Source: JAGOUN01 sp040389005
GTDB lineage: Bacteria; Pseudomonadota; Gammaproteobacteria; JAGOUN01
Reading direction: 5' to 3'
Assembly: GCA_040389005.1 (NCBI GenBank)
Contig: JAZKAS010000022.1
Location: forward strand, 28,966-92,965
Length of the DNA: 64,000 bases
In this document: in pieces, positions 17,501 to 26,854 of the stretch
Layout of the letters: each line of letters begins with the position of its first letter
Position numbering within the stretch: the first letter of the stretch is position 1
Made by a program: the position numbers and the translations under genes
Notes under the pieces: generated by a model
Told to the model about the DNA's origin: nothing
Seen by the model: the letters and a program-made list of their open reading frames with translations, nothing else
Databases searched by the model: none

Positions 17501-17833
17501 TTAGGATGACGTAACGGTAATGGTTAAGTTAGAATCTTTAGAAGGATCGCTAAAGCCTTCAGCTTTTAAGCGGTCAACATAAACAGAAGATAACGGATAA
17601 TCTGCAAAATATTGCGTGCCATTGGTATATACATTTCCATCTGCATCTTTTTTTCCATTGACAACCGCCGAAAGGAAGTTGCTCAATACAGGGTATGCAT
17701 CTATCGCCATACGCTTACCATCCGAACTCACCGCTCGTTGGTTGCTCATCATCATTGTAATAGAAACAACGGCCATAATGAACATCATAAAAAAAAGTGC
17801 TTGTAATAAAGCAACCCCTTTGATTTTATTCAT
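17501..17833 (-). CDS. prepilin-like protein 5, glutamine at position 5
   Basis: A 110-residue protein beginning MNKIKGVALLQALFFMMFIM, with a prepilin-peptidase-type leader (cleavage after KIKG), a hydrophobic N-terminal helix and a small C-terminal domain. The conserved Glu5 of mature pilins is replaced by Gln. ATG 17833 is supported by AGGAGAG and overlaps the preceding stop by one base (TAATG), so the genes are coupled. An upstream in-frame start at 17890 would place the leader inside the preceding gene and is unlikely. Probably a minor pilin or pseudopilin. Confidence 0.65.
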   Translation of the reverse strand: MNKIKGVALLQALFFMMFIMAVVSITMMMSNQRAVSSDGKRMAIDAYPVLSNFLSAVVNGKKDADGNVYTNGTQYFADYPLSSVYVDRLKAEGFSDPSKDSNLTITVTSS

Positions 17834-18204
17834 TAGCACTCTCCTTTTGAAGCATCTACAGTATCGCAAATATCCACCGGGGCCGCGCATAAATTAAATC
17901 CAGTCGTTTGCAAGCTTTGTATAGTTCCCTTAGAAATTATATTAACTAATAAAGCGCCTGTAGGTGAACATTCAGATAATGAAGCATTCGATAATAAATA
18001 ACCGCTAGATTTTTCTGCTAAATCATCGACCAGTAATAAAGCATTTACGACAGCGGCTAATTCTTCCCCAAGTTCGCGAGCCTTTTCTTCAGAATGATAA
18101 TTTGTCATGGCATGCATGATAAGAAAAATAATGCCGGTGAGTAAAGTGATGCCTAACAAAGCATTAAGCAATGCGAATCCCGAGGTACTTTTGATTGTTT
18201 TCAT
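17833..18204 (-). CDS. prepilin-like protein 4, asparagine at position 5
   Basis: A 123-residue protein with the leader MKTIKSTSG followed by FALLNALLGITLLTGIIFLI, a class III prepilin N-terminus in which position 5 after the cleavage glycine is Asn. The C-terminal part has four cysteines (ECSP, LCAAP, ICD and the terminal GEC) that could form disulfides. It lies in a tandem of five prepilin-like genes downstream of pilR and overlaps the next gene by one base. Probably a minor pilin of the type IVb pilus. Confidence 0.7.
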   Translation of the reverse strand: MKTIKSTSGFALLNALLGITLLTGIIFLIMHAMTNYHSEEKARELGEELAAVVNALLLVDDLAEKSSGYLLSNASLSECSPTGALLVNIISKGTIQSLQTTGFNLCAAPVDICDTVDASKGEC

Positions 18205-18216
18205 AGCCTCACCTCA

Positions 18217-18834
18217 CTATGGTGGCGTCACTGGGCTTGCCGGAGCTACATCGCCAGATTTAGGAAAAACTAAATATAAATTATACGTATTACTTGCGGG
18301 CGTGTCTTTAGAAAGTAATGTACATCTGGGTTGCTCGCTCAACGCACCGCTAACAGGACAATAAACTGAAAATAAAGATGAAGCGCTTTGTAACACTTGA
18401 TTCACTTGCGTACTGGTTGCTTTTACTGCAACGATAAAATAACTTGTCGACGTCTGATCTGTGTCTGCTTGAACATCAAAACTCATTAAACTACTGGTGG
18501 TCGCTTGATCCTGATACATACCAGAATCCACATAACAAAAATCTTCAGTACTGCATTTTGTCGTACCACTTGAAATTTGATCTTCCCCAGGAATGCCGAT
18601 CGATTTTAGAAAAACAGCCGACAACTGATACGTTTCATTTAATATGGTATCAGCGCTGTTGCCATTGACAAACGGAGTAGCCCCTTGTGTTATTGTGGTT
18701 GCATAACGAATAAATTGTTGTGTAGATGAGCTGGCACGAAAACTTTTCACTAACGTATAAGAACCAGCGGCTGCAATCGCCATCAAGACTACCGCAAGCA
18801 ACACATCGAATAAAGCAAATCCACGTTGACGCAT
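18217..18834 (-). CDS. prepilin-like protein 3, aspartate at position 5
   Basis: A 205-residue protein whose N-terminus MRQRG/FALFDVLLAVVLMA is a short prepilin leader followed by a hydrophobic helix. Position 5 is Asp, a conservative change from Glu. The globular domain has paired cysteines (KCSTEDFC; YCPV and RC near the end). It is the largest of the five prepilin-like proteins, and its C-terminus is proline-rich (SPVTPP). Its place in the operon suggests a minor or tip pilin. Confidence 0.72.
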   Translation of the reverse strand: MRQRGFALFDVLLAVVLMAIAAAGSYTLVKSFRASSSTQQFIRYATTITQGATPFVNGNSADTILNETYQLSAVFLKSIGIPGEDQISSGTTKCSTEDFCYVDSGMYQDQATTSSLMSFDVQADTDQTSTSYFIVAVKATSTQVNQVLQSASSLFSVYCPVSGALSEQPRCTLLSKDTPASNTYNLYLVFPKSGDVAPASPVTPP

Positions 18835-18847
18835 TTTTTTTGCCTCA

Positions 18848-19360
18848 TTAATAATTCATGTTAAAATATAATGTGAGACATCTTAATTCGCTAGCCTTAG
18901 TACACGCAACGGCCGCCGGGCATTCCGACTTATCGCCGGTAGGGGTACAACTATACACGTCTTGCACTTTCTTAAAAAACTGATCCGGCACAGTAGATTT
19001 ATCATTGATGCTTCCCAATGGAACTTCAAGCACAAAACTGTAAGCTGTTGCACCAGAAAAAGTCAGCTCTCCAAAAGCATTGTACATAACAGACGAACTT
19101 GTAGAAAAATACTTGCTCGATAAACGCCCACTATCTTTTAAAAGGGTAGGAATATCATCACTGTTAGATGTCAAATCCGAAGACGCTAAGTCCGTATATA
19201 CATTGGCAATTTGAACTACCTGACTTTCAGCTTCCGTAATATTATTGCTCTTAACACCAGAATCAAAAAGGGAATAGGCTCCCAAGCCAGCAATTGTAAT
19301 CACGACAAGCGCTAACATGACCTCAAGTAGACTAAACCCCGCTTTGTGCTTTTGATTCAT
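18848..19360 (-). CDS. prepilin-like protein 2, canonical Glu5
   Basis: A 170-residue prepilin: leader MNQKHKAG, then FSLLEVMLALVVITIAGLGAYSLFD with Glu at position 5. Cysteines in YSCTPTGDKSEC and the C-terminal VACTK/LRCL suggest the disulfide-bonded D-region of type IVb pilins. It is similar in size and N-terminus to the preceding prepilin (19378-19917), so either could be the main pilin subunit. It lies 17 bases downstream of that gene. Confidence 0.8.
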   Translation of the reverse strand: MNQKHKAGFSLLEVMLALVVITIAGLGAYSLFDSGVKSNNITEAESQVVQIANVYTDLASSDLTSNSDDIPTLLKDSGRLSSKYFSTSSSVMYNAFGELTFSGATAYSFVLEVPLGSINDKSTVPDQFFKKVQDVYSCTPTGDKSECPAAVACTKASELRCLTLYFNMNY

Positions 19361-19377
19361 ATCCGTCTCGCTTGTGT

Positions 19378-19917
19378 TTAAGACACCGTATTAATGTACT
19401 CTTCTCTTGGGAAAGAAAGACTAACTGTTTGCTGTGCGCTTGAATCTTGAGAGAACGCGGTACATTCTGAAAGGCTATTCACATAACCCGATGTACCTGT
19501 AATTGCAGCGCTACGAAACATGTCTTGGCATAACGTCACAGCCTGATTTCCCGGCAATGTTGCCGTCACAGTGTAACGATTATGATAATCTGCATTCGAA
19601 CTTACTTTCACCTCTCCATAAGGACCAACGATTGTATCACCGACAACAACATTGCTTGGCATTAAACCACTGGCAATCACAGCCGCTGTATTCACTGTAT
19701 CTGCGAGATCATTACTGGTACTCAATAGTTGGCTTGTCGCACTCGCTACTTGCTGTATCACTTGCTCGGTTGCTTTTAGTTTATTTTTGTTCTGTGCAGA
19801 ATTAAACAGCTCTACCACACCAAGACCTGCCGCGACAATAATAACAATAGCAAGCAATGCTTCAAGTAATGAAAACCCTTTTTGCTTTCTATATTTATTT
19901 TTTATTAACAATAACAT
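19378..19917 (-). CDS. prepilin-like protein 1, PilS position
   Basis: A 179-residue prepilin with leader MLLLIKNKYRKQKG and mature N-terminus FSLLEALLAIVIIVAAGLGVVELF, including Glu5. The 14-residue leader is longer than in classical type IVa pilins, as expected for type IVb. Two cysteines in the C-terminal half (LCQDMF and LSECTAF) can bracket a D-region. It follows pilR by 15 bases, the position of pilS in the R64 operon, so it is the best candidate for the major pilin. Confidence 0.8.
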   Translation of the reverse strand: MLLLIKNKYRKQKGFSLLEALLAIVIIVAAGLGVVELFNSAQNKNKLKATEQVIQQVASATSQLLSTSNDLADTVNTAAVIASGLMPSNVVVGDTIVGPYGEVKVSSNADYHNRYTVTATLPGNQAVTLCQDMFRSAAITGTSGYVNSLSECTAFSQDSSAQQTVSLSFPREEYINTVS

Positions 19918-19932
19918 GATTATCTCCTTTTG

Positions 19933-21063
19933 TTAGCTAACCGAACCTGTTTGAACCGATGATTGAATGCCATACAACGACAACATCACCCAACCAATGA
20001 CGGCAGTTACTGCTATCATCATCATATAACCTAAAATACGCCCTTTTTTGATAAATACCAAGCGTTGCTCTTCTAAATTTTCATCAGCAAGAAATTTGAT
20101 ACCTTTTTCAAGATTATTGGTCGTCGCAAACACTGTTAAACTAATTAACAAGTTTCCTTCAAACAAGCCAATAACCAAGGATTCGCCAAAGCCACTTCCC
20201 GCTCCTAAACGAATGACAATTTTTCTTAAATAATGCATCAAGTAAGGCGTCGCAGTGACGCCCATTTTATGCACAGCATTATTAAAACTCGACCCTGTTT
20301 TTAACATAGACGCCAATGCAATTAAAAACGTCGTCGCCGTATAAGGTTTATAAATATTCCACGGCGGCAATTTATCCAAAACATTACGTATGGGCATAAA
20401 TGTAAAGCGTGATAAAGAAGAAATCGATATCACTGTCACAGCAATCAATGTCACTGCAATAAAAACAAGATAATTATGAATAAAAGTTGTCAACGCATAA
20501 AGATTTTGTGCCATGGGCGGCCAATTCTCCGGTGGACTGAGTTTAACCATAAGAGGCAAGACAAATTCTGAAAATGATAATAATGAGCCAATCAAGACGA
20601 ATATCATCACAACCGGATAAGTCAGCGCACCAACAAGGGCAGATTTTATAGATGTCATATTTTCTGCAAATTTAGTCACGACTTCACACGCAATAGCAAC
20701 ATCGTGCGACGAGGCTTCAATAATCGCGCTTTCTTGCGACGGCACCCAAAAAGCAATCGCGCGCTCAAAACGAACTCCATCTGCCATCATCGCTAAAATA
20801 TCATCCACTAAAAACTTCATGGACGTATCTTTATTGTATTTTAAAATCATCGCGCCATATAAGCGAAGTGACGATTGTATAGAAATACCATTTTGCGTAA
20901 AAGTGCGAATAATGCGATAAAACTCTAAGCGTTTTTTTAAATCAAAATAAATATTTTTAATAAAAAAATAATTAATAAAAAATAACAAGCCTTTTTCAAA
21001 CATTGTATAACTTTGTTTAGGCTTGAAATATGATTTCTTATTGAGATCTAATTTGCGTTGCAA
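19933..21063 (-). CDS. pilR: type IVb pilus inner-membrane platform protein PilR
   Basis: A GspF/PilC-superfamily polytopic platform protein that couples the assembly ATPase to pilin polymerisation. It shows the duplicated GspF-type arrangement with membrane segments at about residues 170-190 (YPVVMIFVLIGSLLSFSEFVLPL), 200-230, and near the C-terminus (GYMMMIAVTAVIGWVMLSLYG). The frame is open to an ATG at 21102, but the best start is TTG 21063: GGGGG lies six bases before it and it begins just after the pilQ stop. That gives 376 residues (MQRKLDLNKKS). It belongs to the pilus operon, directly after the ATPase as in R64. Confidence 0.85.
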   Translation of the reverse strand: MQRKLDLNKKSYFKPKQSYTMFEKGLLFFINYFFIKNIYFDLKKRLEFYRIIRTFTQNGISIQSSLRLYGAMILKYNKDTSMKFLVDDILAMMADGVRFERAIAFWVPSQESAIIEASSHDVAIACEVVTKFAENMTSIKSALVGALTYPVVMIFVLIGSLLSFSEFVLPLMVKLSPPENWPPMAQNLYALTTFIHNYLVFIAVTLIAVTVISISSLSRFTFMPIRNVLDKLPPWNIYKPYTATTFLIALASMLKTGSSFNNAVHKMGVTATPYLMHYLRKIVIRLGAGSGFGESLVIGLFEGNLLISLTVFATTNNLEKGIKFLADENLEEQRLVFIKKGRILGYMMMIAVTAVIGWVMLSLYGIQSSVQTGSVS

Positions 21064-21065
21064 GA

Positions 21066-22655
21066 TTATCCCCCTTCCAGTGGGTCGGTTAACAAACCAC
21101 AATTATCTTCTACAAATCGAGGATCAACTAAGCCTTGAAATATCTTATCTATTCCATGCTCTAACGCTGTCATGCCCCCTTGTGAACGCCAAATACGCTC
21201 CGCGCTTTCAAAATCAAAGGAGCGAAATGCGGCTAGCACTTCTGACGTAGGATCCAACATTTCTGCAACTACCGTTCTGCCTGATATCCCTTTGCGACAA
21301 TCAGCGCATCCTTCACTATTCACGAAACGAACGGTGTCTAATTTCTTATCTTTATAGCGATCTTTTTTTATGAGCGTATCTAGCCTTTCTAAAATAGCTT
21401 GATCATCATGGTCATTTGAAGCCTGCTGAACAAATACGTCATAGTGTAACGCACATTTTTTACAAGAAACGGGCACTAATGTTTGATAAATCAATAATGC
21501 AAGAAACGCAGGAGATGATAAAACGTGATTTTCAAACCCTAAATTCAACAAACGATTATAAATAGCGACTGCGGATGACGCATGCACGGTCGTAAATACT
21601 TGGTGCCCTGATAACACGGCGGAAGATAAAAGTTTCGCCGAACGCTCATCACGCACCTCACCGACCATAATAATATCTGGATCACAACGCATTGCCACTT
21701 TAATCGCTTTGACAAAGATATTTTCTTCTTCCGCGAGTTCAATACGCTTGCTACTTAAATTAATTTGATTCGCGCCTGGAATCGCATACTCAGGAGGATC
21801 TTCTGTCGTCAGAATTTTTTTGCTGCCTTTTGTGCGACGAAACACTTCTGTCAACATCGTCGCTAGTGTTGTTGATTTACCAGAACCTGTGGTACCAGCA
21901 ACAATCGTTACGCCTACAGGTTTTGCTTGCGCACGCTCCAACAGTTTAATTTGGTAAGGGCTATAGCCTAACTCGTTTAGCGTAATTTTAAGTTGTGCAT
22001 CAACCGGCAAAAGCCGCATGACAATCGTGACCGCGTTGGGATAACACGGCGCCGTTTGCAAACGCAGTTTATAGTGACGTCGCATGCTATCAATTTCAAG
22101 ATAAGTATCCAAAAGTGCGTCTTGCATTTCTTCAGCGTTATATTGCGTATCTTTGGATCCTTCAGCCGCTGCAACGTTATACACGTAGTTAACCAGTCGA
22201 TTGACAGTACGGCTATCTAATTCACCTATTTTATAAATGAGCCCGTGAATTCGGAATTTAATTTCGGCACGATCTGCATAAATTTCCAAGTGAATATCAG
22301 ACGCATGCGCACGAACCGCTTGAATAAGAATATCGTTAAATCGACGCTCAAGATCAGACTCATTTTCAACAACTAACGAAACATCGTGACTCAGACGATC
22401 CCTAAAAATAGACAGCAACTCTGGCGAAACATAAATAGTTGCAATTTCACGGGCTTCTAATCCAAAATCTTTAATCGTCTGAGCGCGTTGTTTGAGAATA
22501 CTGCTCGCGCTTTGACTAATGATACAATAGACACGACCATTTTTTGATTCCGCGAAACAGAAATTTTGCCGCTCTTGATTCGTTAGTTGATCATCAAGCA
22601 GCAACTTCTCCGCTTTTGGAAGCTCGTCTGCAGTTGTAATTAATTTATATTCCAT
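21066..22655 (-). CDS. pilQ: type IVb pilus assembly ATPase PilQ
   Basis: GspE/VirB11-superfamily hexameric ATPase that powers pilus extension. In the R64 naming PilQ is the ATPase, not the secretin. The 529-residue protein has Walker A GTTGSGKST with Lys260, an Asp-box region (ILTTEDPPEYAIPGANQI), Walker B DPDIIMVGEVRDERSAK and the His-box GHQVFTTVHASSA. A C-terminal tetracysteine pair (CKKC and CADC), a zinc site of many GspE-type ATPases, is present near residues 400-460. The next gene, pilR, starts immediately after the stop. Confidence 0.92.
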   Translation of the reverse strand: MEYKLITTADELPKAEKLLLDDQLTNQERQNFCFAESKNGRVYCIISQSASSILKQRAQTIKDFGLEAREIATIYVSPELLSIFRDRLSHDVSLVVENESDLERRFNDILIQAVRAHASDIHLEIYADRAEIKFRIHGLIYKIGELDSRTVNRLVNYVYNVAAAEGSKDTQYNAEEMQDALLDTYLEIDSMRRHYKLRLQTAPCYPNAVTIVMRLLPVDAQLKITLNELGYSPYQIKLLERAQAKPVGVTIVAGTTGSGKSTTLATMLTEVFRRTKGSKKILTTEDPPEYAIPGANQINLSSKRIELAEEENIFVKAIKVAMRCDPDIIMVGEVRDERSAKLLSSAVLSGHQVFTTVHASSAVAIYNRLLNLGFENHVLSSPAFLALLIYQTLVPVSCKKCALHYDVFVQQASNDHDDQAILERLDTLIKKDRYKDKKLDTVRFVNSEGCADCRKGISGRTVVAEMLDPTSEVLAAFRSFDFESAERIWRSQGGMTALEHGIDKIFQGLVDPRFVEDNCGLLTDPLEGG

Positions 22656-22672
22656 TATCAGCTCAATAAAAA

Positions 22673-23206
22673 TTATTTAGAAACATTAGAGACGCTTGGT
22701 TGATGAGACACTGATGCAGTTTGCACGCTGAAATCTTCAGTGATAGCACCTACACCACCTACCACAAAAGGTACCGAATACGTTTGTCGCGTATTGATAT
22801 CTGTCATGCCTACCGAATAAGGTCGAATCAAGGAAACACGATATTGATTAGCGACTATATCTCCTGGCCCCACTTGATAAACGACGCCTTTATCATCCGT
22901 CAATACAGCGTACAATGTATTATTAAATCCTTCAACGCGTAGCACTTTAAAATTAAAGTTACCCATCGTTCGTTGCGCTTCAAGGGCATCCAGGCTGTTT
23001 TGCAATGTTAAAGCTTGCATCTTACGTTGCGCCAAAGATATTTGTTGCCCTAGTCTCGCAATATCCCCAAAGCTATCTTCCGACGCATTGTCTGTATCGT
23101 CTTGCACAACGGGAATACTCGTTTGTGTTTGCGTTTGTGCTTGTATACTAGGCATAACAAATAAGATCATCGTGAATAAAATAATTTTAGAAAATAAGTT
23201 AAGCAT
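22673..23206 (-). CDS. pilP: type IVb pilus biogenesis protein PilP
   Basis: A small periplasmic protein of the pilus alignment complex. From ATG 23206 it has 177 residues starting MLNLFSKIILFTMILFVMPSIQA, a clear signal peptide. A helical region rich in Gln follows (ISLAQRKMQALTLQNSLDAL). The C-terminal domain contains YQVGPGDIVANQYRVSLI, the PilP-like segment. The start lies inside the end of pilO (8-base overlap), so translation is coupled. An in-frame ATG at 23257 would place the signal peptide internally and is less likely. Confidence 0.78.
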   Translation of the reverse strand: MLNLFSKIILFTMILFVMPSIQAQTQTQTSIPVVQDDTDNASEDSFGDIARLGQQISLAQRKMQALTLQNSLDALEAQRTMGNFNFKVLRVEGFNNTLYAVLTDDKGVVYQVGPGDIVANQYRVSLIRPYSVGMTDINTRQTYSVPFVVGGVGAITEDFSVQTASVSHQPSVSNVSK

Positions 23207-24497
23207 AAATTTCACCCTCGATGGTCCACGACATATCATAATCATTATCCACGGCAAAAGTGATACTTTTTATCACTAAAGTGGGAAATCTCTTTAAGAC
23301 TGACTCAAACTGTACCAGCTGCCAAAGTTTTTCACCAGCTATTTGAAATTCAGTTGAATAAACACCATATCTACTACTTGATTTACTTTTTACCTTAAAA
23401 TTATATAATTCTTTACTCAACTGCATATAAGAAATCAATCGGTAAGATTCGGTGGGAATAGATTGAGTTAAGTTGTTTTCAGGAATTTCAATATTCGCCT
23501 CATTGAGCGCAATACGATTAAACGCTAACGTCTTAACGCCACTATTATTATCTGAATCAATTACGCCATTCATCGGTGTTTTAGAATAAGCATACAAAAA
23601 AGAATCGAGCGTTCCATAATCAGAACGCGTAAGTCTTAGTCGCATGTTATGAGGAGTCTGCGTAATATAAGTTGCTGAAGCTAAATTCCACCCTTGGGAT
23701 TGCAGGGGAATTAAATTTAATATATTTAAAACATTCTTCACTACGACATAGCCTGTTTTAGTTTGAATGGTGCGCTGAATTTTCGTGAAATAATTCGCTT
23801 TTTCTTGAATGGCTAATTGACGCTGTCTTTCTTGTTCAATTTGCTGTTGATACAATAAACGGGTAACGAGTCTTTGTTGTTGGACATAGTAAACCGTAGA
23901 TATTGACACAATAATGACAACTACCAATACCGCTATTTTTCTATAGAGAATCTTCGAAGGCTGCAGATAGCGAACCGTGTACGCTCGATCTTTTTTTAGT
24001 TTTGTGATGAAAGAAAAAAAATCTACCGCTTGAAAATCAGGAAAATCTTCACTGGCCGTATCACTGCACATTAAAATTCCCTGAAGATCAACGCCATCAG
24101 CAATGAAAGATGTCTTTGCGATTTCAATAATTTCACCGACAGAAACAAAGCTACCCACATAGTCACCAGCCGTGGCTTTGGGAACATCAGCCCCTGTCCA
24201 TACGGTATTGTTTCTAATCACACACGCCCAATAGACACTATCACTGATGCGATGCGCAAAAATTAAGTCTTTATAGCGACTCGCCAATAATCCTGCCAAA
24301 CAAATGGCTTTATTGTGCGATTGATCTGCCAGCGCGACCAATTTAAGTTTGTTGCTGATTTTTTCCTTGATACTCAGCATCACGCCATAATGAAGATCCG
24401 TGTTGAACTGAATCGTTTCAATGCCGCTGCGATCATCCACTGCCCAGCGCAAGCCGATAGCATATTGTGTTTTTACTCCAGCGAATTTGAGTAGCAT
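23199..24497 (-). CDS. pilO: type IVb pilus accessory protein PilO
   Basis: A bitopic inner-membrane protein of the pilus alignment complex, 432 residues. A cytoplasmic N-terminal domain (about residues 1-185) is followed by a single membrane helix IAVLVVVIIVSISTVYYVQQ near residues 188-207, then a charged coiled-coil-like segment (QQQIEQERQRQLAIQEKANY) and a periplasmic C-terminal domain. The arrangement and position between PilN and PilP match R64 PilO. It begins three bases after the pilN stop. Confidence 0.8.
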   Translation of the reverse strand: MLLKFAGVKTQYAIGLRWAVDDRSGIETIQFNTDLHYGVMLSIKEKISNKLKLVALADQSHNKAICLAGLLASRYKDLIFAHRISDSVYWACVIRNNTVWTGADVPKATAGDYVGSFVSVGEIIEIAKTSFIADGVDLQGILMCSDTASEDFPDFQAVDFFSFITKLKKDRAYTVRYLQPSKILYRKIAVLVVVIIVSISTVYYVQQQRLVTRLLYQQQIEQERQRQLAIQEKANYFTKIQRTIQTKTGYVVVKNVLNILNLIPLQSQGWNLASATYITQTPHNMRLRLTRSDYGTLDSFLYAYSKTPMNGVIDSDNNSGVKTLAFNRIALNEANIEIPENNLTQSIPTESYRLISYMQLSKELYNFKVKSKSSSRYGVYSTEFQIAGEKLWQLVQFESVLKRFPTLVIKSITFAVDNDYDMSWTIEGEIYA

Positions 24498-24500
24498 GTT

Positions 24501-26072
24501 TTAATCACCAATAATGTAAGGAGTCACAACGATCACTGTGGTTGTCTTAACTTTTTTTGTTGATTTTCCACCCCCAAATAACCAGTAATCTGTCGAGGTT
24601 GGCGAGCTAATATCTGTCGAACCTTTATCATCTTGGAAACCTGCGATCAATAAACTTTGCCCGCTATGCAATACCATGTTTTCCAAAAAGTTTTTACTAT
24701 CAATGGTAGGAAGCTGAATGGTACTTGCACTGGTGCCACTTCCAGAGGTAATAGGCTCCATGTTAATCAATGTTGAAAGCTGCAAATTCAATGTGAGCAT
24801 CACTTGATTATTAGCTTCTAACTTGGGGGTCACCATCATGCTATAACCCGTGACAACAGTTCCAGGTGTTAAACTGGTTTGTGATGAATCTTGCGTCAAC
24901 GTGGTTGAACTGGATGCTAAATAAGTACGTTCTTCTACACTTTGAATCGGCGCAGGCTGGCCACTGACCGTATAAACCGTCGCACCCGTGACTAATGTCG
25001 TTTTTCCTAATGTATTTAACGCGCTTAATATCTGTTTGTGAAGTGTGCCACCGCCCCCTGAAACTGTTAGCGACGACATGTTGCCAGCGAGGTCTTGATT
25101 CAGCAATCCACCCGGTTGCGTGATAATTTCCGCACTATCATTCGATAATATATTTGCGACCGCATTAAGATCTAAACCCAAGTCTGTTGTAGAACTAGCT
25201 TGAACATCGTAGACATCGACGCGCACCGCAATTTTTTGATTGGTTTTTTTGTTAATTTTTTCAATGTAATCCGCTACTTTTTCTTGCACATCTGGATTAT
25301 CAGTAATAGCGATATAACCCTCGACAGGATTGCCCTGTATTTTTCCAGCAGGCGATAACATGTCTTTCAAAGTTGTCATTGCTGCCGTCCAAGGACTATC
25401 CGCTTTGACAGTATATTTCAAGCTCATATCGGAATTGCCGCCTACTGCCGATTGAGCGGTACTGCTACTGCCACTAGTGCTCGCTCCTGTCGTATCACTT
25501 GTCGAACTAATATTATTATCTGCAGTAAATGATCCGATTGGCGCATCTAACGCGTAAATTTTCGTTTCCAGCAAGAAGATATTAACTTTGCCGTCTTTAT
25601 AATTCCAAAATAACCCATAACGATTGGCAAGCTGGCCAATCACTTGTTGTAAGCTGCCTTGATAAGGCGTAACACCTGCTGTATTCGTTTCTTTACTGGC
25701 TGCTTTTGTATTTACATCATCCGCAAACACAATCGGCACATGCGATAACTTAGAAATATTTGCAAAAGTTTGCGCAAGTGTTTCATTGACCCCAGAAGAG
25801 TAGACCAAACGCTGATTAAAAACAGGGGGCAATGTTTGTTTCGGAGTGATGACAAAATGATCGTCTGAAATAAACATTTCATCGCTTGAAGTCACAAGCG
25901 AAGCAGGTTTAATAATTCTATTTTTATCGTAAATCGAAGTCGCTTTTTGCGATGCCTTATCAGTATTTTTTTCATTGCTTTGTTCAGCTGCACACGCTAC
26001 CAAACCAATAATACCGACAATAATCAAACTACTGCGAATATATTTAACTAGGCATTGATTTATATTGCTCAT
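24501..26072 (-). CDS. pilN: type IVb pilus secretin lipoprotein PilN
   Basis: Outer-membrane secretin through which the pilus emerges. The 523-residue protein has a lipoprotein signal with lipobox LVAC (SLIIVGIIGLVACAAEQ), an N-domain at about residues 75-170 and a second at 210-285 (YIAITDNPDVQEKVADYIEKI, a secretin N1-type segment). The secretin core ends with LHSGQSLLIAGFQDD and TTVIVVTPYIIG. A Ser/Thr/Gly-rich linker near residues 190-212 separates the domains. R64 and TcpC-type secretins are likewise lipoproteins. Confidence 0.87.
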   Translation of the reverse strand: MSNINQCLVKYIRSSLIIVGIIGLVACAAEQSNEKNTDKASQKATSIYDKNRIIKPASLVTSSDEMFISDDHFVITPKQTLPPVFNQRLVYSSGVNETLAQTFANISKLSHVPIVFADDVNTKAASKETNTAGVTPYQGSLQQVIGQLANRYGLFWNYKDGKVNIFLLETKIYALDAPIGSFTADNNISSTSDTTGASTSGSSSTAQSAVGGNSDMSLKYTVKADSPWTAAMTTLKDMLSPAGKIQGNPVEGYIAITDNPDVQEKVADYIEKINKKTNQKIAVRVDVYDVQASSTTDLGLDLNAVANILSNDSAEIITQPGGLLNQDLAGNMSSLTVSGGGGTLHKQILSALNTLGKTTLVTGATVYTVSGQPAPIQSVEERTYLASSSTTLTQDSSQTSLTPGTVVTGYSMMVTPKLEANNQVMLTLNLQLSTLINMEPITSGSGTSASTIQLPTIDSKNFLENMVLHSGQSLLIAGFQDDKGSTDISSPTSTDYWLFGGGKSTKKVKTTTVIVVTPYIIGD

Positions 26073-26081
26073 TATTTTTCC

Positions 26082-26738
26082 TTAAAAACCCGTCACTGGT
26101 CGTGCTTGATATTCGTTAGGTTTAAATACAACCACACCATTTTTCATAATTACCGCTTTTACTGCGAATCCATCACTCGATGCAGCGATACTGCCTAGCA
26201 AGTCATTCAATGTATTCTGAAAGGAACCATAAAAAATATGCGAGTATTGAATTTTGAAATCATTAGGTGACGACCATTTTGCAGAATATCCTTGCTCTTT
26301 CGCCCAACGGGTCACGGTGGCACTGAGCGATTCTCCCGCAACGGCATAAAATACTTGAGGTCGGGCTTGCGTCAACGCCATAGCATCTTTTGCTTTCAAT
26401 GCTACCCCCACTTTCAAGGTATAAGGATTAATGCAAAAAGCATCAAACTCAGAAGCCTCAGCCAACGTCGGCGCCTCTTCACCTCGAGTAAGTTCATACG
26501 CAAAGACAACCTTCACCCTATCTTTATTTTTTGCATAATACGCAAGAGCTTGTTCTTTCGTAACTGATTTTGGCACCAAAGTCGTCGCACTTTCGTAAAT
26601 GGCTGCAGGCTCAGCATTCTCTGAATTGACTGCAAAACCCGCATAGGCATAACACTGTAAGCCCGCAGCAAGAAGTAACGTACTCAAACGAAAACAACCG
26701 CTTCTCCACTTTTTGCTTATTCTCACAGCAAACCTCAC
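26082..26738 (-). CDS. PilL/TcpQ-like pilus protein, first gene of operon
   Basis: A 218-residue exported protein: basic N-terminus, then LSTLLLAAGLQCYAYAGFAV as signal peptide. The C-terminal half (about residues 125-215) matches the TcpQ/PilL-C type domain that assists the secretin: VTRWAKEQGYSAKWSSPNDF followed by GSFQNTLNDLLGSI and KAVIMKNGVVVFKP. It lies nine bases upstream of pilN and is the first recognisable gene of the unit. PilL of R64 is longer, so only part of that protein is represented. The region upstream (26739-26854) is AT-rich and should hold the operon promoter. Confidence 0.7.
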   Translation of the reverse strand: MRFAVRISKKWRSGCFRLSTLLLAAGLQCYAYAGFAVNSENAEPAAIYESATTLVPKSVTKEQALAYYAKNKDRVKVVFAYELTRGEEAPTLAEASEFDAFCINPYTLKVGVALKAKDAMALTQARPQVFYAVAGESLSATVTRWAKEQGYSAKWSSPNDFKIQYSHIFYGSFQNTLNDLLGSIAASSDGFAVKAVIMKNGVVVFKPNEYQARPVTGF

Positions 26739-26854
26739 GACTTTGATTAATAATTAAACAAACGCGTCTTGAAAATCATGAATTTTCAGACACTTCCTGA
26801 GATTATACTTAAGGAATTCTTAATAAGTAAAGGTATGATTTTTAAAGCGCAAAA

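Noticed and set aside
17501..26738. Type II secretion system
   Set aside because: The PilL/TcpQ-like, PilN lipoprotein secretin, PilO, PilP, PilQ, PilR order matches the R64/TCP type IVb pilus, and gspC, gspL and gspM equivalents are missing.
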